From positions 1 through 64,000 of the forward strand of contig NZ_LQXA01000018.1 of NCBI RefSeq assembly GCF_001618005.1: 64,000 nt of DNA. The letters run 5' to 3'. Source of the DNA: Clavibacter tessellarius (GTDB lineage Bacteria; Actinomycetota; Actinomycetes; Actinomycetales; Microbacteriaceae). Position 1 is the first letter of the stretch, and the number at the start of each line of letters is the position of its first letter. Below the pieces are notes generated by a model, which was not told the DNA's origin, ran no database searches, and was given only the letters and a program-made list of their open reading frames with translations. The translations under genes were made by a program, and so were the position numbers. Below are positions 27,643 to 35,829 of this stretch, piece after piece.

Positions 27643-28745
27643 CGTCATCCGACCCCGCGGACCGGCTGTCGGACATACCGAGCGCGGCCGATGTCGAGAC
27701 TGCGGCTGCCGCCTTCGACAAGATCGGCGCGGCGATGGACGAGGCCATGCAGTCAATCACCCGCTCATGGTCAGGCCTCTCGGCTGTCGACGTATTCGAC
27801 ACCCCTGACTCCGCACGACTATTCGATGCCCTCTCCTCCGCGCAGACGCTCTCGAGGACCCTTGGTGAGGATGCCGCCGCGGCGAAAGCGGCGCTCCTCG
27901 CCTATTCGACGTCTCTCGCCGACCTGCCGGCCAAGCGCAAGGAGGCGGCGGATTCCCTGGCGGCGGACAAATCATCCGAGGTTGCCACCGCGATTCCGCT
28001 CGCCCCGGGCATCATCGACGGATTCAACAACGAAGTCGACCATGCCGACGAGGAATGTGCAGAGGCTCTGCTCAAGCTGACGCGATACGCAGGCGATGCG
28101 CTCGTGGATGCGGTGCAGGGGATCGGCGAGACGCTGGAGCAGCCGGCCCTGAAGCTCGGGATCGATGGTGGTACGGACCTCATTAAGGATTCGCCGAAGG
28201 TCAAAGACGCATTTCACGCCGTGACGGACTTATTGGGGATCACGGAACAAGACGGCAACCACACTGCGGAGCCAGTCGTCGACGGCGCGCAACCTGCCTC
28301 TGAGCGTCTGACTGCGGCGGGCGACGAGGCCCTGGGTAGGCGTGTCGCCGAAGTCGGTGCTGCGGGGGAAGGAATCGCCCGAGGCTTAGGGGCCGCAGGC
28401 GTGCTGGTATCGGGTGCGGCGGCATTCGCCAATACGTACGACCACGATGAGGCGGAACATCCCGACTGGAATCCTACCGAGCGGGCCACACACGCGACGA
28501 CGCATGCTGCGGTAGTTGCGGTAGGAGGAGTGGCGGGCAGCATAGTCGGCGGCGAGATAGGCACAGTCGCCGGAGAAGGCCTGGGCGCTGTGGTCGGCAG
28601 TGCAGTCTTTCCTCCGCTGGGTACCGTGGTCGGTGCGGAGATCGGTGGTTTCCTCGGCGGCCTTGCCGGAGGATATATCGGCGATAAAATAGGATCGACT
28701 TCAGGAGAGGGCTTCACCAACTTCGTTGATCACTTCTTCGGATGA
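27639..28745 (+). CDS. WXG-containing protein with glycine-zipper C-terminus
   Basis: A 368-residue protein. The N-terminal ~200 residues are predicted helical with a W-S-G motif at 44-46, as in WXG/LXG-type type VII substrates. Residues 290-352 are a long glycine-zipper stretch (GGVAGSIVGGEIG, VVGAEIGGFLGG) able to insert into or cross a membrane. No signal peptide or known catalytic domain is visible. Codon use is clearly less GC-rich than in flanking core genes. It could be a secreted pore-forming effector or a membrane-associated structural protein. The start overlaps the preceding small helical gene. Confidence 0.75.
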   Translation: MTSSDPADRLSDIPSAADVETAAAAFDKIGAAMDEAMQSITRSWSGLSAVDVFDTPDSARLFDALSSAQTLSRTLGEDAAAAKAALLAYSTSLADLPAKRKEAADSLAADKSSEVATAIPLAPGIIDGFNNEVDHADEECAEALLKLTRYAGDALVDAVQGIGETLEQPALKLGIDGGTDLIKDSPKVKDAFHAVTDLLGITEQDGNHTAEPVVDGAQPASERLTAAGDEALGRRVAEVGAAGEGIARGLGAAGVLVSGAAAFANTYDHDEAEHPDWNPTERATHATTHAAVVAVGGVAGSIVGGEIGTVAGEGLGAVVGSAVFPPLGTVVGAEIGGFLGGLAGGYIGDKIGSTSGEGFTNFVDHFFG

Positions 28746-28791
28746 CGCGCGCGAGGCGATACGGCTACTTGAGTACTGAGAAAGCGATGAA

Positions 28792-29247
28792 ATGACAGAG
28801 GACTGGACGGGCATCGAGACCCCGTGGCTGCACATGGAGATGCCCCCGACGTGGGAGAGGCTGCCGTCAGATGATGACCGCGCCGTCGCCATCGCGAACC
28901 CGAGCACGCCCGACGAGGGATTCCGGGCGAACGTCATCGTCGTGGTGCGCGCCTCGACGGAGACCGTGATCCAGCTCGGCGCGCGGAGCATCGCGGAGGG
29001 CCTGGTGTACCCGGGCTGGTCGCACGTGGTCTCGGACTCCGAATGGCGGCGTCCCGACACGACCGGGCGCGTGGTGAACTTCGTCCATGAGACCGCCGGG
29101 AGGTGCGTCGCCGTGACGCGCTCCGCGCTGGTCACCGGCTCGCACGTCCTCGAGGTGACGGCGAGCTGCGACATCGTCGACCGCTTGCGCTTCGAGGATC
29201 TGTTCAAGACGATCGCGCGCACTGCGCGAGTGGCGGTGCAGGCATGA
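28792..29247 (+). CDS. DcrB/LpqN-like protein, first copy
   Basis: A 151-residue protein with alternating strands that resembles the PsbP/DcrB fold of the LpqN/LpqT lipoproteins: FRANVIVVVRASTETV, a central GRVVNFVHE strand and VLEVTASCDIVDRLRFEDLF near the end. There is no signal peptide or lipobox, so it is probably cytoplasmic. It is clearly paralogous to the protein encoded at 30142. Its stop overlaps the next start (ATGA), binding it to the EspG-like gene. Role unknown; chaperone or immunity functions fit the context. Confidence 0.72.
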   Translation: MTEDWTGIETPWLHMEMPPTWERLPSDDDRAVAIANPSTPDEGFRANVIVVVRASTETVIQLGARSIAEGLVYPGWSHVVSDSEWRRPDTTGRVVNFVHETAGRCVAVTRSALVTGSHVLEVTASCDIVDRLRFEDLFKTIARTARVAVQA

Positions 29248-30047
29248 CCGATATCAGGCTGGACGAAGAGGCCGTGGCGCGCGGCGACGGCAGGCCGTTC
29301 GAGCTGGTCACCCGCGTCGCCGGGATGCAGCCGTACCCGGCCAGCTCGATCCTGCTCAGCCCGGCGGCCTGGGAGAAGCTGTGGTCGATCCGCAGGCGCG
29401 GGATCTTCGCGCGTCTCGGCGGCGACCCCGCGGAGGTGGCGGAGCTGTCCCGTGCGGGTCTGCTCGACCGGAGGGGTGGCCTGTCGGTGGCGAGCGAGGA
29501 CCTCTTGCGTGTCCGCGCAACCGCGGTCCTCAACTTCGGCGGCACGGCAGACGCGCACGGCAAGCGGCGCACCTTCACCGGGTGGTACGTCGGCCGTGAA
29601 GCGCTCGTCGCCGCGGAGATCCCTCAAGAAGACGGATCGACGGTCATGTCCATCCACCGCACGACCTTCTCCGCGTCGCTGGGCCTGCTCATCTCGTGGC
29701 TCCGGATCGGGCCGGCATGGACCTTCGGCCATGACATCGGCGACGGCACGCACGATGCCGCTGCGGTGAAGCAGCGCATCGATGCGGCGCCGGATGACGA
29801 GATCCCGCTTCCCTCGGATGCCAGCCAGAGCACGACGCGAGCATGGCGCGCGGGCGAGTGGACCAGCTACTACGTCGGGTCTCCCGCCGCGGACATGGCG
29901 TTCCACCGGATCCGGACCGGAGAGGTCGGCTGGTTCAAGCCGGAGGAGCTGCCGGACGGCCGCGTCAGGCTGGCACCCGAGTCACCCCTCGACGTCATGC
30001 GCGACGTCGTCGGCCTGTTCCTGCAGGCGGTGCGCGCGACGCGCTGA
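29244..30047 (+). CDS. Possible EspG-like protein, first copy
   Basis: A 267-residue cytoplasmic protein I cannot place firmly. Its layout is an N-terminal LSPAAWEKLWSIRRRGIFAR block, a central RAGLLDRRGGLS block with DLLRVRATAVLNFGG, a WYVGREALVAAE strand, and a C-terminal TGEVGWFKPEELPDGRVRL motif. The first half resembles ESX secretion-associated EspG chaperones in order of elements, but similarity by eye is weak. It overlaps the DcrB-like gene by four bases. A second such pair follows directly, with the same motifs conserved. Confidence 0.7.
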   Translation: MTDIRLDEEAVARGDGRPFELVTRVAGMQPYPASSILLSPAAWEKLWSIRRRGIFARLGGDPAEVAELSRAGLLDRRGGLSVASEDLLRVRATAVLNFGGTADAHGKRRTFTGWYVGREALVAAEIPQEDGSTVMSIHRTTFSASLGLLISWLRIGPAWTFGHDIGDGTHDAAAVKQRIDAAPDDEIPLPSDASQSTTRAWRAGEWTSYYVGSPAADMAFHRIRTGEVGWFKPEELPDGRVRLAPESPLDVMRDVVGLFLQAVRATR

Positions 30048-30141
30048 CGGAGGCCGGTTCATTCGCGCTGGCGGCGGCATCGCGACTCGGGCATCCATGA
30101 CGTTGCAGGTCGGAGTGAGTGCACAAGGTGAGGGGAACCGG

Positions 30142-30618
30142 ATGTCCACCCACGATGAAGCCCTGACGCCGGATTGGGCGACGGTCGAGAGCGCGCTGGC
30201 GACGGTCGAGATCCCCGACTTCTGGGAGGCTCTGCCCTCCGAGGACGACCGTGTGCTCACGGTCGCCGAGCGCACCGGCCGGAAGAGCACCTTCCGGGCG
30301 AACATCGTGGTGGTAGTGCGCCCTTCCATCGAGACGGTGGAGCAGCTGGGTGCGCGTTCGGTCGCCGAGGCGCTGGCGCTCCCGGGCTGGTCCCATGTCG
30401 TGGCCGACAAGGAGTGGCTGTACCCGGGGCTCACGGGGCGCTACGTCAAGTTCCTCTACGAGGCGTCCGGGGTGTGCGTGGAGGTCACGCGCCGAGCTCT
30501 CGTCACCGAAACCCAGGTGATGGAGGTCACCGCCAGCTGCGACGTCATGGACACGCTGCAGTTCGAGGTCGTGTTCAGCCGGATATCGCGCACCGCACAG
30601 CTGAAGGGCATCGCATGA
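30142..30618 (+). CDS. DcrB/LpqN-like protein, second copy
   Basis: A 158-residue paralogue of the protein at 28792; shared stretches include FRANIVVVVRPSIETVEQLGARS, PGWSHVV and VMEVTASCDVMDTLQFEVVF. No export signal. GTGAGGGG lies ten bases before the ATG at 30142, chosen over upstream in-frame starts that fall in the coding-poor gap after the previous gene. The stop overlaps the next start (ATGA), exactly as in the first pair. Confidence 0.72.
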   Translation: MSTHDEALTPDWATVESALATVEIPDFWEALPSEDDRVLTVAERTGRKSTFRANIVVVVRPSIETVEQLGARSVAEALALPGWSHVVADKEWLYPGLTGRYVKFLYEASGVCVEVTRRALVTETQVMEVTASCDVMDTLQFEVVFSRISRTAQLKGIA

Positions 30619-31421
30619 TCGACATCGCATTGGATGACGAGGCGAGCTCCCAGAACGAGGGCAAGCCCTTCGAGCAGCTCGTCGGCGTCGCGTCCCAGCA
30701 GCCTTTCCCGCTCGGCGAGATGCGGATGAGCCGCGCTGCCTGGGATCAGTTGTGGCTCATCAGGCGACGCGGCATCTTCGCCCGGGTCGGACGAGCCCCG
30801 GGCGTGACCGACGAGCTCCGCGCCCTCGGCCTCCTCGATCGACTCGGCGGGCTGACCACCGCGGGAGAGGGTCTGCTGCGCGTCCGTGCGACCGCGAAGA
30901 TCGTGTTCGGGGTGCTCGCGGACACCGGCGGACGACGCCGGATCCTCAACAGCTGGTACTCCGGCAGGGAGGCCTTGGTCGTCGCCGAGCTCCCCCTTCC
31001 CGACGGCTCCACCGTCATGTCCGTCCACTCCACGACCATGTCGGCGTCCTTCGGCCTCCTCATCTCCTGGATGCGCATCGGTCCCGCGTGGGCCTTCCCC
31101 CACGGAGAAGGGCGGGGCGAGTTCGACGCTGACCTGATCACCCACCGCATCGACGCGGCGCCCGGCAACGAGCCGGCAGTCCCCGAAGGCGCGAGCGGGA
31201 TGACCGCCCGAGCCTGGGCTGCCGGGGAGTGGACCCGATACACCGTCGCCTCGCCCCAGGCCGGCATCAAGTACGAGGCCATCCGGACAGGCGACGTCGG
31301 CTGGTTCCAGCCGGAGGACCTGCCGGACGGACGCGTGCGACTCGCCGTCGTGTCCGGCACCGATGTGATGCGGAGCGCCCTCGAGCTGTTCTTCGACACC
31401 ATGGCCGCTCTCCGCAGGTGA
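30615..31421 (+). CDS. Possible EspG-like protein, second copy
   Basis: A 268-residue paralogue of the protein at 29244. Both keep SRAAWDQLW/SPAAWEKLW, IRRRGIFAR, DGSTVMS, GLLISW-RIGPAW, RAWAAGEWT and TGDVGWFQPEDLPDGRVRL. The strict conservation of the C-terminal GW-F/Q-PE-LPDGRVRL motif suggests a binding face. It ends the accessory region; core gene rarD begins 87 bases later. Function is inferred from context only. Confidence 0.7.
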   Translation: MIDIALDDEASSQNEGKPFEQLVGVASQQPFPLGEMRMSRAAWDQLWLIRRRGIFARVGRAPGVTDELRALGLLDRLGGLTTAGEGLLRVRATAKIVFGVLADTGGRRRILNSWYSGREALVVAELPLPDGSTVMSVHSTTMSASFGLLISWMRIGPAWAFPHGEGRGEFDADLITHRIDAAPGNEPAVPEGASGMTARAWAAGEWTRYTVASPQAGIKYEAIRTGDVGWFQPEDLPDGRVRLAVVSGTDVMRSALELFFDTMAALRR

Positions 31422-31508
31422 GGCCGCGGCAAGAGTGCGCTCGGGTGACGCGTGGACCAGTCGCGGAGCACCTCTCGGACCGCTCGAGCGCGCGCTAGCC
31501 TCACGGAT

Positions 31509-32462
31509 GTGACACCCGAACCGTGCGACACCCCCACCCGCACCGGCCTCCTCGCGGCGATCGGCGCCTACGGTCTCTGGGGCGTCCTGCCGGTCTTCTT
31601 CCTCCTGCTGGTGCCGGCGGGCGCGTTCGAGATCGTCGGCTGGCGGATCCTCTTCTCGCTCGTCGTGTGCGCCCTGGTCATCACGCTCGCGCGGCGGTGG
31701 CCGCACCTGGTCGCCATCGCGCGGCAGCCGCGGCTCCTGTTCGGCCTCGCCCTCGCCGGGCACCTGATCCTCGTCAACTGGACCGTCTACGTGTACGGCA
31801 CGCTGTCCGGCCACGTGGTCGAGACCGCGCTCGGCTACTTCATCAACCCGATCGTCACGGTGCTGCTCGGCGTGATCCTCCTGCGCGAGCGCCTGCGTGC
31901 GCTGCAGTGGGCGGCGGTCGGCCTGTCCGCGGTCGCGGTGGCGGTCATCGCGATCGGCTACGGGCAGCTGCCGTGGGTGTCGCTCGCGCTCGCCGGGTCC
32001 TTCGGCCTCTACGGGCTCGTGAAGAAGCGCGTCAGCGGGGGAGCGGACGCGCTCTCCGGGCTCGCGCTCGAGACCGCGTGGCTCGTGCCCGCGGCGACGG
32101 TGATGCTCGTGATCACGGGCGCGGGCGCCGGCCTCACCATCGGCACGGTCTCGCTCGGGCACACGCTGCTCCTCGTGAGCACGGGCGTGGTCACGGCCGG
32201 CCCGCTCCTCCTGTTCGGCTTCGCCGCGGGTCGGCTCCCGCTCTCCGTCATCGGCCTCACGCAGTACCTGGCGCCGCTGCTGCAGTTCGCGTTCGGGGTG
32301 TTCGTGCTGCACGAGGCGATGCCGCCCGAGCGCTGGGCCGGCTTCGCGATCGTGTGGGCGGCGCTCGTGCTGCTCACCGTGGACATGCTCCGGGCGTCTC
32401 GTCGGCCGGGTATGGCGTCGACGCCCATCCGGAGGGAACCGGCGGTCGTCGACGGCATCTGA
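31509..32462 (+). CDS. rarD: EamA-family transporter RarD
   Basis: A 317-residue integral membrane protein with about ten hydrophobic helices. AAIGAYGLWGVLPVFF near the start, NWTVYVYG, ETALGYFINPIV and GLTQYLAPLLQF are RarD hallmarks (chloramphenicol-sensitivity-type members of the drug/metabolite transporter superfamily). The substrate is not known. GTG at 31509 is preferred over an upstream in-frame ATG because TAGCCT (31496-31501) lies seven bases before it, the leaderless pattern found elsewhere here. Confidence 0.9.
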   Translation: MTPEPCDTPTRTGLLAAIGAYGLWGVLPVFFLLLVPAGAFEIVGWRILFSLVVCALVITLARRWPHLVAIARQPRLLFGLALAGHLILVNWTVYVYGTLSGHVVETALGYFINPIVTVLLGVILLRERLRALQWAAVGLSAVAVAVIAIGYGQLPWVSLALAGSFGLYGLVKKRVSGGADALSGLALETAWLVPAATVMLVITGAGAGLTIGTVSLGHTLLLVSTGVVTAGPLLLFGFAAGRLPLSVIGLTQYLAPLLQFAFGVFVLHEAMPPERWAGFAIVWAALVLLTVDMLRASRRPGMASTPIRREPAVVDGI

Positions 32463-32491
32463 TGCGGATCCCGTCGCGCATCGCGCGAACG

Positions 32492-32512
32492 GTAACGATC
32501 CGGTCGCGTTAC
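32492..32512. promoter_or_regulatory. Inverted repeat upstream of the binding-protein gene
   Basis: GTAACG and CGTTAC form perfect six-base arms around a nine-base spacer. The element lies about 20 bases upstream of the -35 box of the following promoter, a position suited to an activator or repressor. The regulator is unknown. Confidence 0.4.
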
Positions 32513-32532
32513 ACGACGGAAATGCCGATGCA

Positions 32533-32561
32533 TTGTGCCCGTCTCATCCGCGCCCTAGGGT
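32533..32561 (+). promoter_or_regulatory. Promoter of the amino-acid-binding protein gene
   Basis: TTGTGC (32533-32538) and TAGGGT (32556-32561) have a 17-base spacer. Transcription would begin near 32568, some 73 bases before the ATG. Confidence 0.6.
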
Positions 32562-32640
32562 CGCACCAGGCGAGGCGCGCATTCGCGGGCCTCATGCACC
32601 ACATTCCCGAGCATCACCACACACATCCATAAGGAGCACC

Positions 32641-33921
32641 ATGAGCGCATTCGGCAGGGTCTCGTCCTCCCGCTCACGATCTGCCCGCACAGCCCTCAGC
32701 GCGGTGACCATCGCGGTCGCCGGCGCCCTCGTCCTCGCCGGCTGCTCCGGCGGCGGCGGCAGCGGCGGCACCACCGCGAGCGGCGACCTGGACCTCAAGA
32801 TCGGCACGATCCTGCCGCAGACGGGCTCCCTCGCCGTGCTCGGCCCGCCCGAGATCGCGGGCGTCGGGCTCGCCGAGAAGGACATCAACGATGCCAAGGC
32901 CGGCATCCAGGTGACCGTCACCGACAAGGACTCGGGCGACACCACGACCGACATCGCCAGCCAGTCGGCCACCTCGCTCATCGCGGACGGCAACAGCGCC
33001 ATCATCGGCGCGGCGTCCTCCGGCGTCTCGAAGACCTTCATCGACCAGGTGACCCAGGCCGGCGTCGTCCAGCTGTCGCCCGCGAACACCTCGCCCGACT
33101 TCTCGACCTACAAGGACGACGGATACTTCTGGCGCACCGCCCCCTCGGACGTGCTCCAGGGCCGCATCCTCGGCAACAAGATCCTGAAGGACGGCAAGAC
33201 CAACGTCTCGATCCTCTACATGAACGACGCCTACGGCACGGGCCTCGAGGCGAACATCAAGAAGACGCTCGAGGACAACGGCGCCACCATCGCGGCCGAG
33301 CAGGTGTTCGAGCCGTCCGCGACGGACTTCAACAGCGCCATCACGTCCGTGCTCGCGCCGAACCCCGACGCGCTCGTCGTGATCTCGTTCGACGAGGTCA
33401 AGACCATCGCCGACCAGCTCGCGTCGAAGGGCTTCGACTTCAACAAGTTCTACGGCACGGACGGGAACTACGGCATCATCACCGAGGCCGACACCAACGT
33501 CGACATCGCGGGTGCGCAGTTCACGAACCCCGGCGTCGAGGCCAAGGAGGACTTCCAGTCCCGCCTCCAGGACATGGTGAAGGCCGAAGGCGACCCCGCC
33601 CTCACGGTCTTCAGCTACTCGGCCGAGTCGTACGACGGCACCGTGCTCCTCGCGCTCGCCGCTCTCCAGGGCAAGAGCACCGACGGCGCGACGCTGAAGG
33701 CCAACCTGAAGTCGGTCTCCGAGGGCGGCACCAAGTGCGAGTCGTTCGCCGACTGCGCGAAGCTCATCAAGGAGGGCACCGACATCGACTACGACGGCCT
33801 CTCCGGCCCGATCACGTTCGATGACAACGGCGACCCGACCGAGGCGTACGTCTCCGTCTACAAGTACGGCCAGGGCAACACGCGCACCTTCTCCGAGCAG
33901 GTCTACGGCAAGCTGAACTAG
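32641..33921 (+). CDS. Branched-chain amino acid ABC transporter, substrate-binding lipoprotein
   Basis: The extracellular binding component of a LIV-type importer. The 426-residue protein has a twin basic/Ser-rich N-terminus, hydrophobic segment and lipobox LAGC with Cys35 as the lipid anchor. A Gly/Ser linker leads to the periplasmic-binding fold starting LKIGTILPQTGSLAVLGPPE. AAGGAG precedes the ATG. The transporter's membrane and ATPase genes lie on the opposite strand, converging on it, so this gene has its own promoter and can be made in excess. Confidence 0.93.
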   Translation: MSAFGRVSSSRSRSARTALSAVTIAVAGALVLAGCSGGGGSGGTTASGDLDLKIGTILPQTGSLAVLGPPEIAGVGLAEKDINDAKAGIQVTVTDKDSGDTTTDIASQSATSLIADGNSAIIGAASSGVSKTFIDQVTQAGVVQLSPANTSPDFSTYKDDGYFWRTAPSDVLQGRILGNKILKDGKTNVSILYMNDAYGTGLEANIKKTLEDNGATIAAEQVFEPSATDFNSAITSVLAPNPDALVVISFDEVKTIADQLASKGFDFNKFYGTDGNYGIITEADTNVDIAGAQFTNPGVEAKEDFQSRLQDMVKAEGDPALTVFSYSAESYDGTVLLALAALQGKSTDGATLKANLKSVSEGGTKCESFADCAKLIKEGTDIDYDGLSGPITFDDNGDPTEAYVSVYKYGQGNTRTFSEQVYGKLN

Positions 33922-33941
33922 CACCCGCACCACGCACTGCT

Positions 33942-33971
33942 GAGGGCCCGGTCCGCATGGACCGGGCCCTC
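33942..33971 (+). terminator. Terminator after the binding-protein gene
   Basis: A perfect 13-bp stem (33942-33954 with 33959-33971) and GCAT loop, 20 bases after the stop codon. Confidence 0.8.
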
Positions 33972-34099
33972 CGGCGTGCTCGGGGTGGAGCCGAGGCCCC
34001 GCGGGCGTGCGGCGGCGTCCACCGCGGCGATCGCGGGATCACCCACCGGCCCGTGCGCCTCGCCGTCGACGTGCTCCCGCTCCCCGCCCCCCGACACGA

Positions 34100-34131
34100 C
34101 GACGCGGCACCCCCGGAGGGATGCCGCGTCG
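34100..34131 (-). terminator. Terminator after livF
   Basis: Arms 34100-34109 and 34122-34131 pair perfectly over 10 bp, continuing after one mismatch into three C-G pairs (34111-34113 with 34118-34120). It lies just beyond the livF stop on the minus strand, in the convergent gap. Confidence 0.6.
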
Positions 34132-34150
34132 CGTGGTGCGGGAGGGCGGA

Positions 34151-34909
34151 TCAGGGCTGGGGCGCCGCCTTCGCCTTCTCCTGGTCGGCCGCGAGGGTGC
34201 CGAGGTACAGCTCGATGACCTTCGGGTCGTTCATGAGCTCGCGCCCCCGGCCCTCGTACGCGTCCTTGCCCTGGTCGAGGACGTAGCCGCGGTCGCAGAT
34301 CTGCAGCGCGCGGCGGGCGTTCTGCTCCACGATCATCACGGAGACGCCCGCGCGGTTGATCTGCGCGACGTTGATGAACGTCTCGTCCTGGCGCACGGGG
34401 GAGAGGCCCGCCGACGGCTCGTCGAGGAGCAGCACCGTCGGGTCCATCATCAGCGCGCGCGACATGGCGACCATCTGGCGCTCGCCGCCGGAGAGGGATC
34501 CGGCGCGCTGCTTCAGCCGCTTGCCGAGCTCCGGGAACAGGTCGGTGACGAACGCCAGCCGCTCCTTGTACATCTTGGGCTTCTGGTAGGCGCCCATCTG
34601 CAGGTTCTCGTCGATGGTGAGGGTGGGGAACACGTTGTTGTTCTGCGGCACCATGCCGACGCCCCGCGAGACGAGCTTGTCGGCCTTGAGCCCGGTGATG
34701 TCCTGGCCGTTCAGCTCGATGCTGCCGCCGCGCACGTCCACCTGGCCGAAGATCGCCTTGAGGAGCGTGGACTTGCCGGCGCCGTTCGGGCCGATGATGC
34801 CGACGAGCTCGCCCTTGTCGACGTGCACGTTGCACCCGTTGAGGATGTTGACGCCGGGCAGGTAGCCCGCGTGGAGGTCGGTGGTCTGGAGGACCCGCTC
34901 TGTCGTCAC
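34151..34909 (-). CDS. livF: Branched-chain amino acid ABC transporter ATPase LivF
   Basis: One of the two ATPases that power the LIV importer. The 252-residue protein has Walker A GPNGAGKST, the ABC signature LSGGERQM and Walker B LLLDEPSAGLSP, with the short LivF-type N-terminus ending before the Walker A near residue 40. GTG at 34909 overlaps the livG stop (GTGA), so translation is coupled. It is the last gene of the livH-M-G-F operon. Confidence 0.94.
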   Translation of the reverse strand: MTTERVLQTTDLHAGYLPGVNILNGCNVHVDKGELVGIIGPNGAGKSTLLKAIFGQVDVRGGSIELNGQDITGLKADKLVSRGVGMVPQNNNVFPTLTIDENLQMGAYQKPKMYKERLAFVTDLFPELGKRLKQRAGSLSGGERQMVAMSRALMMDPTVLLLDEPSAGLSPVRQDETFINVAQINRAGVSVMIVEQNARRALQICDRGYVLDQGKDAYEGRGRELMNDPKVIELYLGTLAADQEKAKAAPQP

Positions 34910-35829
34910 TTCTCTGCCGCTTCCTTCTCGATCTCGTCCTTGACGAGGTCGGACTCCATGTCCTTCGCCACCTCGCGCTGGCCCGTGAGCGTGCCGAGGT
35001 CGGTGTCGTGGTGAGCGCCGAGGTAGGCGTCGATGACGGCCGGGTCGCTCATCACCGTCGAGGGCGGGCCCTCGGCGACGATGCGGCCCTCGGCCATGAC
35101 GACCACCCAGTCGGCGATCTCGTTGACCATGTGCATGTCGTGCTCGACGAACAGCACGGTCATGCCCTCGGTCTTGAGGTCGAGGATGTGGTGGAGCAGC
35201 GACTGCGTGAGCGCCGGGTTCACGCCGGCCATGGGCTCGTCGAGCATCACCAGCTCGGGCTCGGTCATGAGCGCGCGGGCCATCTCGAGGAGCTTCCGCT
35301 GGCCGCCGGAGAGGCTGGCCGCGTAGTCCTCCTCCTTGGCGTCGAGCTTGAACTTCTTCAGGAGCCCGCGGGCGCGCTCCGTGATCGCGTCCTCCTTCGT
35401 GCGCCACAGCGGGCGGATCAGCGCGGAGAAGAAGTTCTCGCCGCCCTGGCCGGTGGCGCCGAGGCGCATGTTCTCCAGCACGGTCATGCCGCCGAGGGCC
35501 TTGGTGAGCTGGAAGGTGCGCACCATGCCGAGGCGGGCCACGCGGAACGCGCTCATCCCGGCGAGGTCCCTGCCGGAGAACTCCCACGTGCCGGTGTTCG
35601 GCTTGTCGAAGCCGGTCAGCAGGTTGAAGAACGTGGTCTTGCCGGCGCCGTTCGGGCCGATGAGCGCGGTGATGGAGCCGCGCGGGATCTCCAGGTGCTC
35701 CACGTCGACCGCCGTGAGGCCGCCGAACTGGCGGCTGACGCCGTGCGCGACGATGATCGGGTCCTTCTTGGCGCAGCCGGGCCCGGCGTCGCCGTCGAGG
35801 ATGGCCGAGACCGGGGTCTTGTCAGGCAA
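34906..35829 (-). CDS. livG: Branched-chain amino acid ABC transporter ATPase LivG
   Basis: The second ATPase of the importer, 307 residues. Walker A is GPNGAGKTTFFNLLTG, the signature is LSGGQRKLLE and Walker B is MLDEPMAGVNP; the long central region with RTFQLTKALGGMTVLENM is typical of LivG. An N-terminal extension of about 24 residues and a charged C-terminal tail (about 30 residues, KDMESDLVKDEIEKE) exceed the E. coli protein. The start overlaps the end of livM by eight bases. Confidence 0.94.
   Translation of the reverse strand: MPDKTPVSAILDGDAGPGCAKKDPIIVAHGVSRQFGGLTAVDVEHLEIPRGSITALIGPNGAGKTTFFNLLTGFDKPNTGTWEFSGRDLAGMSAFRVARLGMVRTFQLTKALGGMTVLENMRLGATGQGGENFFSALIRPLWRTKEDAITERARGLLKKFKLDAKEEDYAASLSGGQRKLLEMARALMTEPELVMLDEPMAGVNPALTQSLLHHILDLKTEGMTVLFVEHDMHMVNEIADWVVVMAEGRIVAEGPPSTVMSDPAVIDAYLGAHHDTDLGTLTGQREVAKDMESDLVKDEIEKEAAEK

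Noticed and set aside
24360-31430. Prophage or insertion-sequence origin of the accessory region
   Set aside because: No integrase, transposase, terminal repeats or attachment-site duplication is seen, although composition suggests transfer.
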